A stretch of DNA of 64,000 nucleotides from Chondrosia reniformis (GCA_947172415.1 OX359197.1:7131673-7195672); one strand, 5' to 3'. Positions 36,003 to 48,143 are shown, counted from the first letter of the stretch. Notes: generated from the sequence alone by a model not told the origin. A program made the numbers and translations.

Positions 36003-38231
36003 TCAGAGTACTAATACAACGATTCTCTTCTTACCACTGTCAGCAATATATAGACTTCCTTCATCACTGATAGCATTACTATAAGGACGGTCCAACCCAA
36101 GATTACCAACTTCACCAACACATTGTCCATCTGGTGTGAAGATGGAGATTTTGTTAGCATAACATGATGCAACTATTATGTGTCCATCACTTGTGACTGC
36201 TATACCAGTGGGGCTCTTGACAATGTCTTCACCAAACTGTCGGATGTACCGTCCATCCTGATCATGTACTTTAATGCAATGATTGATATTGTCAGTGATG
36301 TACACTAATCCATCTGGTGATATACAGAGCTGCCAGGGAAATTTAAAGCAACCTGCTCCAATGCCATACGAACCAAAGCACTTTAGGAACTGACCATTCT
36401 CTGTAAATACAGATATTCTATGATTGCCACTTTCTACTATAAAAAGGTGTCCCTCCTCATTGACTGCCACTCCTGTAGGACAACTTAACTGACCTAGCTT
36501 TGACCCTTGACCTCCAAACTGACTTACTAGTTGACCAGTTGGAGTGTAGATCTTGATAACATGGTTGCTAAAGTCACTAATGACAATGTTACCAGATTTG
36601 CTGAAAGTTATCCCATTGACATCGCCACAACCATGCTTAAATCTTCTTGCAATTTGACCTGCCCTGTTAATAACAAGGATTTCTTTGGTATTATATTTTG
36701 CAGCATACAACATTCCATCTGATCCACAAGCTACTGCATAGCATGCTCCACCAATTTTAATCTCTTTTTGGATTTTGTTCATCTTCTTAATATCTAATGG
36801 CTTAGCAACCTTCACCTCTACTGGACTTCCCACTACATGGTGACCTCCGATGGTCACACTCAGCATACATTCGAGTGATGGAACACTCTTAAAGTGTACC
36901 TCATATGTGCCATCTCTCTTGTCTGTTACCTTACCTCTCAGAGGAACACCTGCTGTCACAGGACAAAGGACAGCCGACACCTTTTCTCCTCCTCGGCACT
37001 CATTGCCTCTCTCATCTCTGGTGGTGACTTTGAAGGAAAATTCTTTCTTCTTCTGTATGTGAACAAAGGCAGCACCATCTTTGTTCTTCTTCAACCCTCT
37101 AATACTGCAGTTTGGTGGATGTGCCTGCAAGTAGACTCCTCCAAATGAAGACAATGTCTTCTCTGTTTCGGATTGCTTGGAAGAGATAAACTGGACAAAT
37201 GGGTGAATGTAGCAAGATGGCTGAGGAGTATGTCCAGTAAGTTCATACACTCGTTTGACCACCATCTTGGTCAAGTAAAGCTGTTCTTCTTTTCTTCCAT
37301 TTGAAAAGATGTCTTCTGAAAAGGAAAGAAACTCCTCCCACTTCTTTATTTTAACTTGAAGCAATTTTCTCTGAATGACAAGAGACTTTCTTCCGATTTC
37401 TTCCGTTTTCCGCACTTCACCAACAAGACTATCACATCTTCTAGTTACCATGGCAATTAGGTGTTGCTTGATTGCAAGGATCTCTCCTACAGCATCAGCG
37501 GACTGCTGTTGGAGACTAGCTTCACTGGCCTCCACTTCCTGAAGGGCATTGCTCAATGCCTTTTTCTGTCCCCTGGCAGACAGCACACACTGTGTCAGAG
37601 TGCTCCTGTTTAGCTCTCCCAGTTTGTCATTGATTAAGGACACACTGTGAGTCTTGTGGCCACCAACAGAATGACATATGGCACAGATCATCTGTTGACA
37701 CTCGTGACAGTATAGCTTCTTCTTTTCATTGTGTTCTGAGCATCGGAATAGACTGTTGGATTGAAGAATGCTATCTACTTCATGAACACCTTTCTTCAAG
37801 ATTTCTTTCACTGATTGAATTTGGTGTTTCTTCAATATCTTATTGGATTTATGAAGATCAGTACACTCTTGACATATGAAGGTATCACAGTCTGAGCAGT
37901 AGCTCACGGCTGCCCTCTTCTCTTCGTGGTCCTCTTGACAGACCACTCCTTCCTTCTGATACTGACTGCTCACTGTCTTCCTCAGAGCAAAGGGATGGCT
38001 TGGAAGACCACCGGGAGGGATGGAGAACACTTCATCACAGATCTCACAGGACACTCCTTGTTGGAGCATCTTTTCCTGACACTCCACCTTCTCACACAAG
38101 GCAAGGGAGTGCAGACAAGGTAGACATTTAAGCTCTTCTACCCTCACTCCACAACTGACACAAGAGATACTGAGATTAGTTGATGGAAAAGAAGAACTAG
38201 AAGTGGATGGAACCTCTGGAAGCTCAGCCAT
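36003..38231 (-). CDS. TRIM-NHL protein T6 (742 aa, intronless)
   Basis: Same domain chain as T8: divergent RING, two B-boxes, coiled coil, filamin, NHL propeller. Nearly identical to T8, with differences such as VSCEIC in place of VTCEIC near residue 61 and LSCPTGV for LGDPTGV in an NHL loop. An upstream in-frame ATG at 38252 also exists. It lacks a coilin gene downstream, so its unit was truncated by the rearrangement that left T7 and the relic beside it. Confidence 0.88.
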   Translation of the reverse strand: MAELPEVPSTSSSSFPSTNLSISCVSCGVRVEELKCLPCLHSLALCEKVECQEKMLQQGVSCEICDEVFSIPPGGLPSHPFALRKTVSSQYQKEGVVCQEDHEEKRAAVSYCSDCDTFICQECTDLHKSNKILKKHQIQSVKEILKKGVHEVDSILQSNSLFRCSEHNEKKKLYCHECQQMICAICHSVGGHKTHSVSLINDKLGELNRSTLTQCVLSARGQKKALSNALQEVEASEASLQQQSADAVGEILAIKQHLIAMVTRRCDSLVGEVRKTEEIGRKSLVIQRKLLQVKIKKWEEFLSFSEDIFSNGRKEEQLYLTKMVVKRVYELTGHTPQPSCYIHPFVQFISSKQSETEKTLSSFGGVYLQAHPPNCSIRGLKKNKDGAAFVHIQKKKEFSFKVTTRDERGNECRGGEKVSAVLCPVTAGVPLRGKVTDKRDGTYEVHFKSVPSLECMLSVTIGGHHVVGSPVEVKVAKPLDIKKMNKIQKEIKIGGACYAVACGSDGMLYAAKYNTKEILVINRAGQIARRFKHGCGDVNGITFSKSGNIVISDFSNHVIKIYTPTGQLVSQFGGQGSKLGQLSCPTGVAVNEEGHLFIVESGNHRISVFTENGQFLKCFGSYGIGAGCFKFPWQLCISPDGLVYITDNINHCIKVHDQDGRYIRQFGEDIVKSPTGIAVTSDGHIIVASCYANKISIFTPDGQCVGEVGNLGLDRPYSNAISDEGSLYIADSGKKRIVVLVL

Positions 38232-38708
38232 TTTATTTGGTAATGGGATCATGTGACTTTGAAATTAAGGAGGAGCTAAATATATCAAACTATTCGTTAT
38301 GTAAACTGTCCAAATTTATATGTAAACAGTCTAAATGTACAATATGCACTAGTTATATAATTATAAATATGACTGTATGTATGTATATTTGGCTTTGTAA
38401 ATTTCAGTATCTAGAAACTAAAGTACTTTCACTGAGTTCTTTAGTTAAGTTTCAACTCCATCACTGATAGCAATAACACCATTTTCAATCTCACAGAATC
38501 TATTGTATTTAGAGGTGGTCTCTCGGGTTAGGGCTCAGAGAAGGTCTCCCTATTAATCCACTACATGGGTTCTCACTATATACGACCTGTATCTGCAGTT
38601 GAACAGATAGACAGAATACTATACTCCCTTCTGATACAAGAAACATGCAAAATCAAATTATACTATAATATGTACAATAATTAATATAACAAAAGTGCAT
38701 TCAGTCCA
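38232..38708. promoter_or_regulatory. T6 upstream region
   Basis: Near-copy of the T8 upstream region, with TCATGTGAC at about 38249-38257 and the same gctaaatatatcaaac block, reaching the supervillin last exon of unit 5. The similarity extends across the whole spacer, so T6 and T8 units derive from one recent duplication. Confidence 0.45.
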
Positions 38709-40465
38709 TCAAAATAGTCCAGTGTCCTTTTTCAGTGAAGTCTGCTTCCAAGGAGGCAGAGATGAGAAGTCTGTCCGTGACATTTTAAACACGTTCTACA
38801 TAAGGCACATACAATTATGTTTTGCTATGCAGACAAATAACAAAATACTAAATTAGTATACATTAAGCCAAGTATGACACTGGCAGGAGAAGGGACACAT
38901 GGAATCCACCAAGTATTTACCTTAAAGTCCTCATTGCCAAGGTAGGTTTCTAATTTCTTTGGATCAACTCCTTCAGGGTTTCTTTTTCAGCTCAGCCAGC
39001 GAGTATCTGTCTCTGCTGTCAAATCAAGCGTACTCACCCTTGGAGTAGTTGACGGCAGTCTCCAGTGCTAATCTTTTGTCTCTTATGAATCTCACTTGAG
39101 CATCTCCAGTAAACTGGTTCTTTTCTCTGAAACGTGGATCTGACTGCACCGGCCACCAGCCTGACCACACATAGATCTCATATTGAGCGTCCAATAGGAA
39201 GAGAGCTGAGGGTGATGGAGCAGACAGACTGTAAACAGGAGACCATTACAGCAAGGGGGAGTACCTGTGTTGTAGTGGCTTACCAGGTTGTTCACAAGAG
39301 TATAAGTCTGTTTGCAGGAAGGGAAAGGCTTCCGGCTCTCCTGTCCTGCAAGGATAGAGGACCTCTGTTGGGAGGAACTCTCCCGTAGACTCCACACTTG
39401 GAGCCAATTACATTATCTACTTATATAGCACTGTACAGTTGGGATGCTACACCAACTCACTCTTAGCAGTAGTTGGGTTCTTTGCATTTGTCACTTTAGC
39501 TGTTGTTTGTGTGGATGGAGTGACTTTAGCTGTTGTTTGTGTGGATGGAGTGACTTTAGCTGTTGACACGTTAGTTGGTTCTTTGGAAACTGCACTGTCT
39601 TCACAACTTGAAGAACTGGATGATTGAGAATGTCTCTTCGAAGCATTTCCTTTCTTGTTTGATAAATTGACTTTGTGTGGAGAAGATTGAAGAGTCTTCT
39701 GTGATTTAGTGGTACTTGTCTCTGTGGACATGTGTTTCGGCTTCTTGGGTTTAGAAGTGACTTCAACTTCAGTTGTATTTTTTCTCTTTTTTCCTTTTGA
39801 CTGGTCACATTGAACAACAGTGCATTTGACTCTAACACACAAAAGAACTACAAACGTACAACATTCTTAAATAGGAACTGTGTGACTGAAGGTATATAAT
39901 ATAGGGTATGGCAGGTAATCTTATTTAGACTGGGAAGGCTATTATTACTGGACTACTATTAAGGCACCAGTGATAATGAGATATCTATTCATTCCTAGCT
40001 TCACCATTTAATATAACACTAATACCAAATATTATCTGTGGATGTACTGTATTGGTCCTTAAGACATGTTTAGTATGCATCACTTATATCATTAGTTGTG
40101 GTACTACACAACATCAGAAAGTATATCTATAATGTCAATGTTAGGTACAACCTACTGTAGACATGCATACTGCAAAGCATTGCTCTTCGCTCGTATGTCA
40201 GTGTGCACATATGAAATGGACCAACATACCGAATTGTGTCGTTATCCTTTAGCAGATGAATGTCTTCTTGAGGAAGCAGCGCACAGTCGTCCATTGTGAG
40301 GTCCAGTTTGACACTACGCAGATCTTCGAAGAACCTCTTCTTGATGGCGCCACACAGATCAGCAATGACGGAACAGGATGTCAGATTCATGAGAAACCAA
40401 ACGAACTGTGGACAAGCAGGAGGAGGGTTGACGAACAATAACTTCAACCTTACCGAGTCGGCCAT
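38709..40465 (-). pseudogene. Unit 5 coilin-supervillin chimera, broken in the headpiece exon
   Basis: Coilin exon 1 (40465-40230) and exon 2 (39831-39461) are intact and in frame, and this copy keeps an extra TTAKVTPSTQ repeat. The junction to supervillin is at about 39400. Supervillin exon pieces at 39400-39284 and 39205-39038 are intact. The next exon has lost its acceptor and first two thirds through a deletion near 39015, and also carries a 5-bp deletion around 38977. The final exon 38795-38709 remains. Reading past the 39038 donor meets a stop within a few codons. Any product would therefore be coilin NTD, linker and a gelsolin-like piece without headpiece. Confidence 0.75.
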
Positions 40466-40583
40466 TTTATCTATAGACTATTGAACTACGTAGATCTAAA
40501 TATCCTTTGCGAAAATTCAATTAACATTAAATAATTTTGAAGTTACAAAGCAGTAATCTATAAAGCATATCTCGTTATATCAG

Positions 40584-42806
40584 TCAGAGTACTAGTACAA
40601 CTATCCTCTTGTTTCCACTGTCAGCAATACATAGATTTCCTTCATCACTGATAGCAAGACTATGAGGACGGTCCAACCCAAGATTACCAACTTCACTAAC
40701 ACACTGTCCATCTGGTCTGAATATGGAGATTTTGTTAGCATAACATGATGCAAATATTCTATCACTTGTGACTGCTATACCAGTGGGGTGTTTGACAATG
40801 TCTTCACCAAACTGTCGGATGTACCGTCCATCCTGATCATGTACTTTGATGCAATGATTGCTATAGTCAGTGATGTACACTAATCCATTTGGTGATATAC
40901 AGAGGTACCAGGGAAATTGAAAGCAACCTGCTCCACTGCCAAGTGAACCAAAGCACCTTAGGAACTGACCATTCTCTGTAAATACAGATATTCTATCATT
41001 GCCACTTTCTGCTATAAAAAGGTGTCCCTCCTCATTGACTACCACTCCTATAGGACCACTTAATTGACCTAGCTTTGACCCTTGACCTCCAAACTGTCTT
41101 ACTAGTTGACCAGTTGGAGTGTAGATTTTGATAACATGGTTGCTATAGTCACTAATGACAATGTTACCAGATTTGCTGAAAGCTATCCCATAGACAGAGC
41201 CACAATCAGGCTTAAATCTTCTTGCAATTTCACCTGCCCCGTTAATAACAAGGATTTCTCTGGTGTTGTAATTTGCAGCATACAACATTCCATCTGATCC
41301 AAAAGCTACTGCATAGCATTCTCCACCAATCTTAATCTCTTTTTGGATTTTGTTCATCTTCTTGATATCCAATGGCTTAGCAACCTTCACCTCTATCGGA
41401 CTGCCCACTACGTGGTGACCTCCGATGGTCACACTCAGCATACATTTGAGTGATGGAACACTCTTAAAGTGTACCTCATATGTGCCATCTCTCTTGTGTG
41501 TTACCTTACCTCTCAGAGGGACACCTGCTGTCACAGGACAAAGGACAGCCAACACCTTTTCTCCTCCTCTGCACTCATTGCCTCTCTCATCTTTTGCGGT
41601 GACTTTGAAGGAAAATTCTTTCTTCTTCTGTATCTGAACAAAGGCAGCACCATCTTTGTTCTTCTCCAACCCTCTAATACTGCAGTTTGGTGGATGTGCC
41701 TGCAAGCAGACTCCTCCAAATGAAGACAATGTCTTCTCTGTTTCGGATCGCTTGGAAGAGATAAACTGGACAGATGGGTGAATGTAGCAAGATGGCTGAG
41801 GACTATGTCCAGTAAGTTCATACACTCGTTTGACTACCATCTTGGTCAAGTAAAGCTGTTCTTCTCTTCTTCCATTTGAAAAGATGTCTTCTGAAAAGGA
41901 AAGAAACTCCTCCCATTTCTTCATTTTAACTCGAAGCACTTTTTTCTGCTTGAGAAGAGCTTTTCTTCCGTATTCTTCCGTTTTCCTTACTTCACCAACA
42001 AGACTATCACATCTTCTAGTTACCATGGCAATTAGCTGTTCCTTCATTGCAAGGATCTCTCCTACAGCATCAGCAGACTGCTGTTGGAGACTAGCTTCAC
42101 TGGCCTCCACTTCCTGAAGGGCGTTGTGCAATGCCTTTGTCTGTCCCCTGGCAGACAGCACACACTGTGTCAGAGTGCTCCTGTTTAGCTCTACCAGTTT
42201 GTCATTGATGAAGGACACACTGTGAGTCTTGTGGCCACCAACAGAATGACATATGGCACAGATCATCTGTTGACAGTCGTGACAGTATAGCTTCTTCTTT
42301 TCATTGTGTTCTTCACATCGGAATAGAATATTGGATTGAAGAATGCTATCTACTTCATGAACACCTTTCTTCAAGATTTCTTTCACTGATTGAATTTGGT
42401 GTTTCTTCAATATCTTATTGGATTTATGAAGGTCAGTACACTCCTGACATATGAAGGTATCACAGTCTGAGCAGTAGCTCACGGCTGCCCTCTTCTCTTC
42501 GTGGTCCTCTTGACAGACCACTCCTTCCTTCTGATACTGACTGCTCACTGTCTTCCTCAGAGCAAAGGGATGGCTTGGAAGATCACCGGGAGGGATGGAG
42601 AACACTTCATCACAGATCTCACAGGTCACTCCTTGTTGGAGCATCTTCTCCTGACACTCCACCTTCTCACACGAGGCAAGGGAGTGCAGACAAGGTAGAC
42701 ATTTAAGCTCTTCTACTCTCACTCCACAACTGACACAAGAGAGACTGAGATTAGTTGATGGAAAAGAAGAACTAGAAGTGGATTGAACCGCTGGAAGCTC
42801 AGCCAT
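40584..42806 (-). CDS. TRIM-NHL protein T5 (740 aa, intronless)
   Basis: Full domain chain. It is the most divergent of the seven: C46 context changed (LASCEKVEC), CEEH in B-box 2, KVLRVKMKK in the coiled coil, and a shortened NHL stretch (TSDRIFASCYANKISIFRPDG). It carries the QIQSVKEILKKG linker type yet sits to the right of T6, among copies with the other type. Its stop lies 118 bp before the coilin exon 1 of the same unit. Start chosen at MAELPAVQ. Confidence 0.87.
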   Translation of the reverse strand: MAELPAVQSTSSSSFPSTNLSLSCVSCGVRVEELKCLPCLHSLASCEKVECQEKMLQQGVTCEICDEVFSIPPGDLPSHPFALRKTVSSQYQKEGVVCQEDHEEKRAAVSYCSDCDTFICQECTDLHKSNKILKKHQIQSVKEILKKGVHEVDSILQSNILFRCEEHNEKKKLYCHDCQQMICAICHSVGGHKTHSVSFINDKLVELNRSTLTQCVLSARGQTKALHNALQEVEASEASLQQQSADAVGEILAMKEQLIAMVTRRCDSLVGEVRKTEEYGRKALLKQKKVLRVKMKKWEEFLSFSEDIFSNGRREEQLYLTKMVVKRVYELTGHSPQPSCYIHPSVQFISSKRSETEKTLSSFGGVCLQAHPPNCSIRGLEKNKDGAAFVQIQKKKEFSFKVTAKDERGNECRGGEKVLAVLCPVTAGVPLRGKVTHKRDGTYEVHFKSVPSLKCMLSVTIGGHHVVGSPIEVKVAKPLDIKKMNKIQKEIKIGGECYAVAFGSDGMLYAANYNTREILVINGAGEIARRFKPDCGSVYGIAFSKSGNIVISDYSNHVIKIYTPTGQLVRQFGGQGSKLGQLSGPIGVVVNEEGHLFIAESGNDRISVFTENGQFLRCFGSLGSGAGCFQFPWYLCISPNGLVYITDYSNHCIKVHDQDGRYIRQFGEDIVKHPTGIAVTSDRIFASCYANKISIFRPDGQCVSEVGNLGLDRPHSLAISDEGNLCIADSGNKRIVVLVL

Positions 42807-43484
42807 TTTGGAAATACAGTACAAGGGATCATGTGACTTTGAAATTAGGGAGGAGCTAAATATATCAAACTATTTGTTATGTAAACAGTCCAAACTTACA
42901 TTTATATATAATTTGAGTTGAACAGTAAATTGTCAATGTAAATTTATGTTTCTAGAAACTAAAGTACTTTCAATGAATTCATTTATTAGACTGCCAAATT
43001 ATACAACATATATAGTGTTACTATAGAGTGTCTCCACCACTGATAGTGATACCATATATAGGACCATTCAATCTCACAGGCCACAATCTATTGTATTTAG
43101 AGGTGGTCTCTCTATCTAATTAATAAAAAAAATAATTGATGATGATAGCCTCCTTCTAGTATATTAGACTGCCAAATTATACAACACATATACAGTGTTA
43201 CTATAGAGTGTCTCCATCACTGATAGCAATACCATATATAGGACCATTCAATCTCCCTGGTCAGCAACCTATTATATTCAGAGGTGGTCTCTCTATCTAT
43301 GGGTTAGGGCTCGGAGAAGGTCTCCTTATTAATCCACTACATGGGTTCTCACTATATACGACCTGTATCTGCAGTTGAACAGATAGACAGAATACTGTAC
43401 TCCCTTCTGATACAAGAAACATGCAAAATCAAATTATACTATAATATGTACAATAATTAATATAACAAAAGTGCATTCAGTCCA
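42807..43484. promoter_or_regulatory. T5 upstream region with a ~175-bp duplicated spacer
   Basis: TCATGTGAC lies at about 42829-42837. Further up, a block containing gactgccaaattatacaaca and agagtgtctccaccactgat occurs twice at about 42990-43110 and 43165-43285. No gene seen. Confidence 0.5.
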
Positions 43485-45820
43485 TCAAAATAGTCCAGCG
43501 TCCTTTTTCAGTGAAGTCTGCTTCCAAGGAGGCAGAGATGAGAAGTCCGTCCGTGACATTTTAAACACGTTCTACATAAGGCACATACAATTATGTTTTG
43601 CTATGCAGACAAATAACAAAATACTAAATTAGTATACATTAAGCCAAGTATGACACTGGTAGGAGAAGGGACACATGGAATCCACCAAGTATTTACCTTA
43701 AAGTCCTCATCTCCAAGGTAGGTTTCTAATTTCTTTGGATCAACTCCCTCGGGGAGAGGCTTCTTTTTCAGCTCAGCCAGCGAGTATCTGTCTCTGCTCA
43801 GCTTCTTCAGCTCCTCTGAAGCATCTGATCGATGAGGACTCTTGATGATCACAAAAGGTCTGTTAGCCTCGGCCACCTTCTTATCACTCTCCCAGGATGG
43901 AAAGAGATTGGTAAACCGCTGGTGTTCAAAACCAGCAGAGACAACGTAAACATGAGGCTCCATAATGCGACCAGTAGCTACACACAGGAAGACCAATTAA
44001 TCATATCAATACATAAGGATTCAAAAGTTAATAGAAAGTTAATAGAATAAGGATTCCTTTTAAACGCTAAAAAGTCGAAGGATGTACCATCCCAAAGATA
44101 GATTCAAAAGTTAATAGACGATGATTGAGAATGATTACCAATGGTTTGATTATCGCTTCATAGATTTTAACTGATAATTACGTTACATGTTATATTTGTA
44201 AGCACAACAAAATATTATTTATTTATTGAGAGCAGTCATTAGATAGGAAGGCAAATGATCCAATATTAAGCATTTATGAACTAGAGAAGTTAATTGCACT
44301 CAGCTGTACAGAGGCTATGATGATAAGCACATAATCACTGGAAATGTATTACACCAAACCAGCCAAGTGATATAAGCCATTTATGTTCACTGATATCAGT
44401 AAAATGTAATAAAATCTCTGCTGTCAAATCAAGTGTACTCACCCTTGGAGTAGTTGACGGCAGTCTCCAGTGCTAATCTTTTGTCTCTTATGAATCTCAC
44501 TTGAGCATCTCCAGTAAACTGATTCTTTTCTCTGAAACGTGGATCCGACTGCACCGGCCACCAGCCAGACCACACATAGATCTCATATTGAGCGTCCAAT
44601 AGGAAGAGAGCTGAGGGTGATGGGGCAGGCAGACTGTAAACAGGAGACCATTACAGCACGGGGGAGTACCTGTGTTGTAGTGGCTTACCAGGTTGTTCAC
44701 AAGAGTATAAGTCTGTTTGTAGGAAGGGAAAGGCTTCCAGCTCTCCTGTCCTGCAAGGATAGAGGACCTCTGTTGGGAGGAACTCTCCCGTAGACTCCAC
44801 ACTTGGAGCCAATTACATTATCTACTTATATAGCACTGTACAGTTGGGATGCTACACCAACTCACTCTTAGCAGTAGTTGGGTTCTTTGGATTTGTCACT
44901 TTAGCCGTTGTTTGTGTGGATGGAGTGACTTTAGCTGTTGACACGTTAGTTGGTTCTTTGGAAACTGCACTGTCTTCACAACTTGAAGAACTAGACGATT
45001 GAGAATGTCTCTTCGAAGCATTTCCTTTCTTGTTGGATAACTTGACTTTGTGTGGAGAAGATTGAAGAGTCTTCTGAGATTTAGTGATACTTGTCTCTGT
45101 GGACATGTGCTTTGGCTTCTTGGGTTAAGAAGTGACTTCAACTTCAGTTGTATTTTTTATCTTTTTTCCTTTTGACTGGTCACATTGAACAACAGTGCAT
45201 TTGACTCTAACACACAAAAGTACTACAAACGTACAACATTCTTAAATAGGAACTGTATGACTGAAGGTATATAATATAGGGTATGGCAGGTAATCTTATT
45301 TAGACTGGGAAGGCCATTATTACTGGACTACTATTAAGGCACCAGTGATAATGAAATATCTATATATTCCTAGCTTCACCATTTAATACAACACTAATAC
45401 CAAATATTATCTGTGGATATACTGTATTGGTCCTTAAGACATGTTTAGTGACATCACTTATATCATTAGTTGTGGTACTACACAACATCAGAAAGTATAT
45501 CTATAATGTCAATGTTAGGAACAACCTACTGAATAGACATACTGCAAAGCATAGCTCTTCGTTCGTATGTCAGTGTGCACATATGAAATGGACCAACATA
45601 CCGAATTGTGTCGTTATCCTTTAGCAGATGAATGTCTTCTTGAGGAAGCAGCGCACAGTCGTCCATTGTGAGGTCCAGTTTGACGCCACGCAGATCTTCT
45701 TCTTGATGGCGCCACACAGATCAGCAATGACGGAACAGGATGTCAGATTCATGAGAAACCAAACGAACTGTGGACAAGCAGGAGGAGGGTTGATAACTTC
45801 AACCTTACCGAGTCGGCCAT
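43485..45820 (-). pseudogene. Unit 4 coilin-supervillin copy, coilin part degenerate
   Basis: Coilin exon 1 (from 45820) has a 7-bp deletion after RLKL and a 10-bp deletion removing the KRFFE region, so the frame ends within about 25 codons. Exon 2 (45206-44866) has a nonsense codon (TCT TAA CCC, near 45126). The supervillin exons 44805-44689, 44610-44443, 43977-43697 and 43571-43485 are intact and would splice in frame among themselves. The unit is dead as a coilin fusion, while the supervillin part shows no lesion. Confidence 0.82.
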
Positions 45821-45938
45821 TTTATCTATAGACAATTGAACTACGTAGATCTAAATATCTTTTGCGAAAATTCAATTAACATTAAATAATTTTGAAGTTA
45901 CGAAGCAGTAATCTATAAAGCATATCTCGTTATATCAG

Positions 45939-48143
45939 TCAGAGTATTAGTACTACAATTCTCTTGTTTCCACTGTCAGCAATATATAGATTTCCTTCAT
46001 CACTGATAGCAAGACTAAAAGGAAGGTCCAACCCAAGATTATCAACTTCACCAACATACTGTCCATCTGGTGTGAAGATGGAGATTTTGTTAGCACTGTA
46101 TGATGAAACTATTATGTGTCCATCACTTGTGACTGCTATACCAGTGGGGCGCTTGACAATGTCTTCACCAAACTGTCGGATGTACCGTCCATTCTGATCA
46201 TGTACTTTGATGCAATGATTGTTATGGTCACTGATGTACACTAATCCATCTGGTGATATACAGAGATACCAGGGAAATTGAAAGCAACCTGCTCCACTGC
46301 CATATGAACCAAAGCATCTTAGGAACTGACCATTCTCTGTAAATACAGATATTCTATGATTGCCACTTTCTACTATAAAAAGGTGTCCCTCCTCATTGAC
46401 TGCCACTCCCATAGGACCACCTAATTGACCTTGCTTTGACCCTTGACCTCCAAACTCTCTTACTAGTTGACCAGTTGGAGTGTAGATCTTGATAACATGG
46501 TTGCTAAAGTCACTAATGACAATGTTACCAGATTTGCTGAAAGTCATCCCATTGACATCGCCACAACCATGCTTAAATCTTCTTGCAATTTGACCTGCCC
46601 TGTTAATAACAAGGATTTCTTTGGTATTATATTTTGCAGCATACAACATTCCATCTGATCCACAAGCTACTGCATAGCATGCTCCACCAATTTTAATCTC
46701 TTTTTGGATTTTGTTCATCTTCTTAATATCTAATGGCTTAGCAACCTTCACCTCTACTGGACTTCCCACTACATGTTGACCTCCGATGGTCACACTCAGC
46801 ATACATTCGAGTGATGGAACACTCTTAAAGTGTACCTCATATGTGCCATCTCTCTTGTCTGTTACCTTATCTCTCAGAGGAACACCTGCTGTCACAGGAC
46901 AAAGGACAGCCGACACCTTTTCTCCTCCTCTGCACTCATTGCCTCTTTCATCTTTGGTGGTGACTTTGAAGGAAATTTTTTTCTTCTGTATGTGAACAAA
47001 GGCAGCACCATCTTTGTTCTTCTCCAATCCTCTAATACTGCAGTTTGGTGGATGTGCCTGCAAGCAGATTCCTCCAAATGAAGACAATGTCTTCTTTGTT
47101 TCGGATTGCTTGGAAGAGATAAACTGGACAGATGGGTGAATGTAGCAAGATGGCTGAGGAGTATGTCCAGTAAGTTTGTACACTCGTTTGACCACCATCT
47201 TTGTCAAGTAAAGCTGTTCTTCTTTTCTTCCATTTGAAAAGATGTCTTCTGAAAAGGAAAGAAAGTCCTCCCATTTCTTTATTTTAACTTGAAGCACTTT
47301 TCTCTGCTTGACAAGAGCTTTTCTTCCCTTTTCTTCCGTTTTCCTCACTTCACCAACAAGACTATCACATCTTCTAGTTACCATGGCAATTAGCTGTTCC
47401 TTCATTGCAAGGATCTCTCCTACAGCATCAGCGGACTGCTGTTGGAGACTAGCTTCACTGGCCTCCACTTCCTGAAGGGCATTGCTCAATGCCTTTGTCT
47501 GTCCCCTGGCAGACAGTACACACTGTGTCAGAGTGCTCCTGTTTAGCTCTCCCAGTTTGTCGTTGATGAAGGACACACTGTGAGTCTTGTGGCCACCAAC
47601 AGAATGACATATGGCACAGATCATCTGTTGACAGTCGTGACAGTATAGCCTCTTCTTTTCATTGTGTTCTTCACATTGGAAAATATCTTCTTTTGTAGAG
47701 CCACCTTCTAAGGTTTCATTAATCGATTGAATTTGATGCCTCTTAAACATTTTCTTTGATCTGTGAAGATCTACACACTCTTGGCAAATAAAGAAATCAC
47801 AGTCTGTGCAGTAGCTCACGGCTGCCCTCTTCTCTTCGTGGTCCTCTTGACAGACCACTCCTTCCTTCTGATACTGACTGCTCACTGTCTTCCTCAGAGC
47901 AAAGGGATGGCTTGGAAGATCACCGGGAGGGATGGAGAACACTTCATCACAGATCTCACAGGACACTCCTTGTTGGAGCATCTTCTCCTGACACTCCACC
48001 TTCTCACACAAGGCAAGGGAGTGCAGACAAGGTAGACATTTAAGCTCTTCTACTCTCACTCCACAACTGACACAAGAGAGACTGAGATTAGTTGATGGAA
48101 AAGAAGAACTAGAAGTGGGTGGAACCTCTGGAAGCTCAGCCAT
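45939..48143 (-). CDS. TRIM-NHL protein T4 (734 aa, intronless)
   Basis: Full domain chain. Linker type is QIQSINETLEGG. One codon is lost in the filamin repeat (KKKISFKV rather than KKKEFSFKV). The reading frame is open 41 codons upstream of MAEL, but that extension lies in the spacer, is not conserved in sequence among copies, and the MIP-type ATG is absent because the tcatgtgac word is changed to tgatgtgac. MAEL at 48143 is therefore preferred. The N-terminal half of NHL matches T8 closely and the C-terminal half does not. Confidence 0.87.
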   Translation of the reverse strand: MAELPEVPPTSSSSFPSTNLSLSCVSCGVRVEELKCLPCLHSLALCEKVECQEKMLQQGVSCEICDEVFSIPPGDLPSHPFALRKTVSSQYQKEGVVCQEDHEEKRAAVSYCTDCDFFICQECVDLHRSKKMFKRHQIQSINETLEGGSTKEDIFQCEEHNEKKRLYCHDCQQMICAICHSVGGHKTHSVSFINDKLGELNRSTLTQCVLSARGQTKALSNALQEVEASEASLQQQSADAVGEILAMKEQLIAMVTRRCDSLVGEVRKTEEKGRKALVKQRKVLQVKIKKWEDFLSFSEDIFSNGRKEEQLYLTKMVVKRVYKLTGHTPQPSCYIHPSVQFISSKQSETKKTLSSFGGICLQAHPPNCSIRGLEKNKDGAAFVHIQKKKISFKVTTKDERGNECRGGEKVSAVLCPVTAGVPLRDKVTDKRDGTYEVHFKSVPSLECMLSVTIGGQHVVGSPVEVKVAKPLDIKKMNKIQKEIKIGGACYAVACGSDGMLYAAKYNTKEILVINRAGQIARRFKHGCGDVNGMTFSKSGNIVISDFSNHVIKIYTPTGQLVREFGGQGSKQGQLGGPMGVAVNEEGHLFIVESGNHRISVFTENGQFLRCFGSYGSGAGCFQFPWYLCISPDGLVYISDHNNHCIKVHDQNGRYIRQFGEDIVKRPTGIAVTSDGHIIVSSYSANKISIFTPDGQYVGEVDNLGLDLPFSLAISDEGNLYIADSGNKRIVVLIL

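Noticed and set aside
39092-39397. 101-codon ORF MWSLRESSSQQ and its copies in other units
   Set aside because: It is out of frame with supervillin. The neighbouring frame gives TGEFLPTEVLYPCRTGEPE and joins the next exon in phase.
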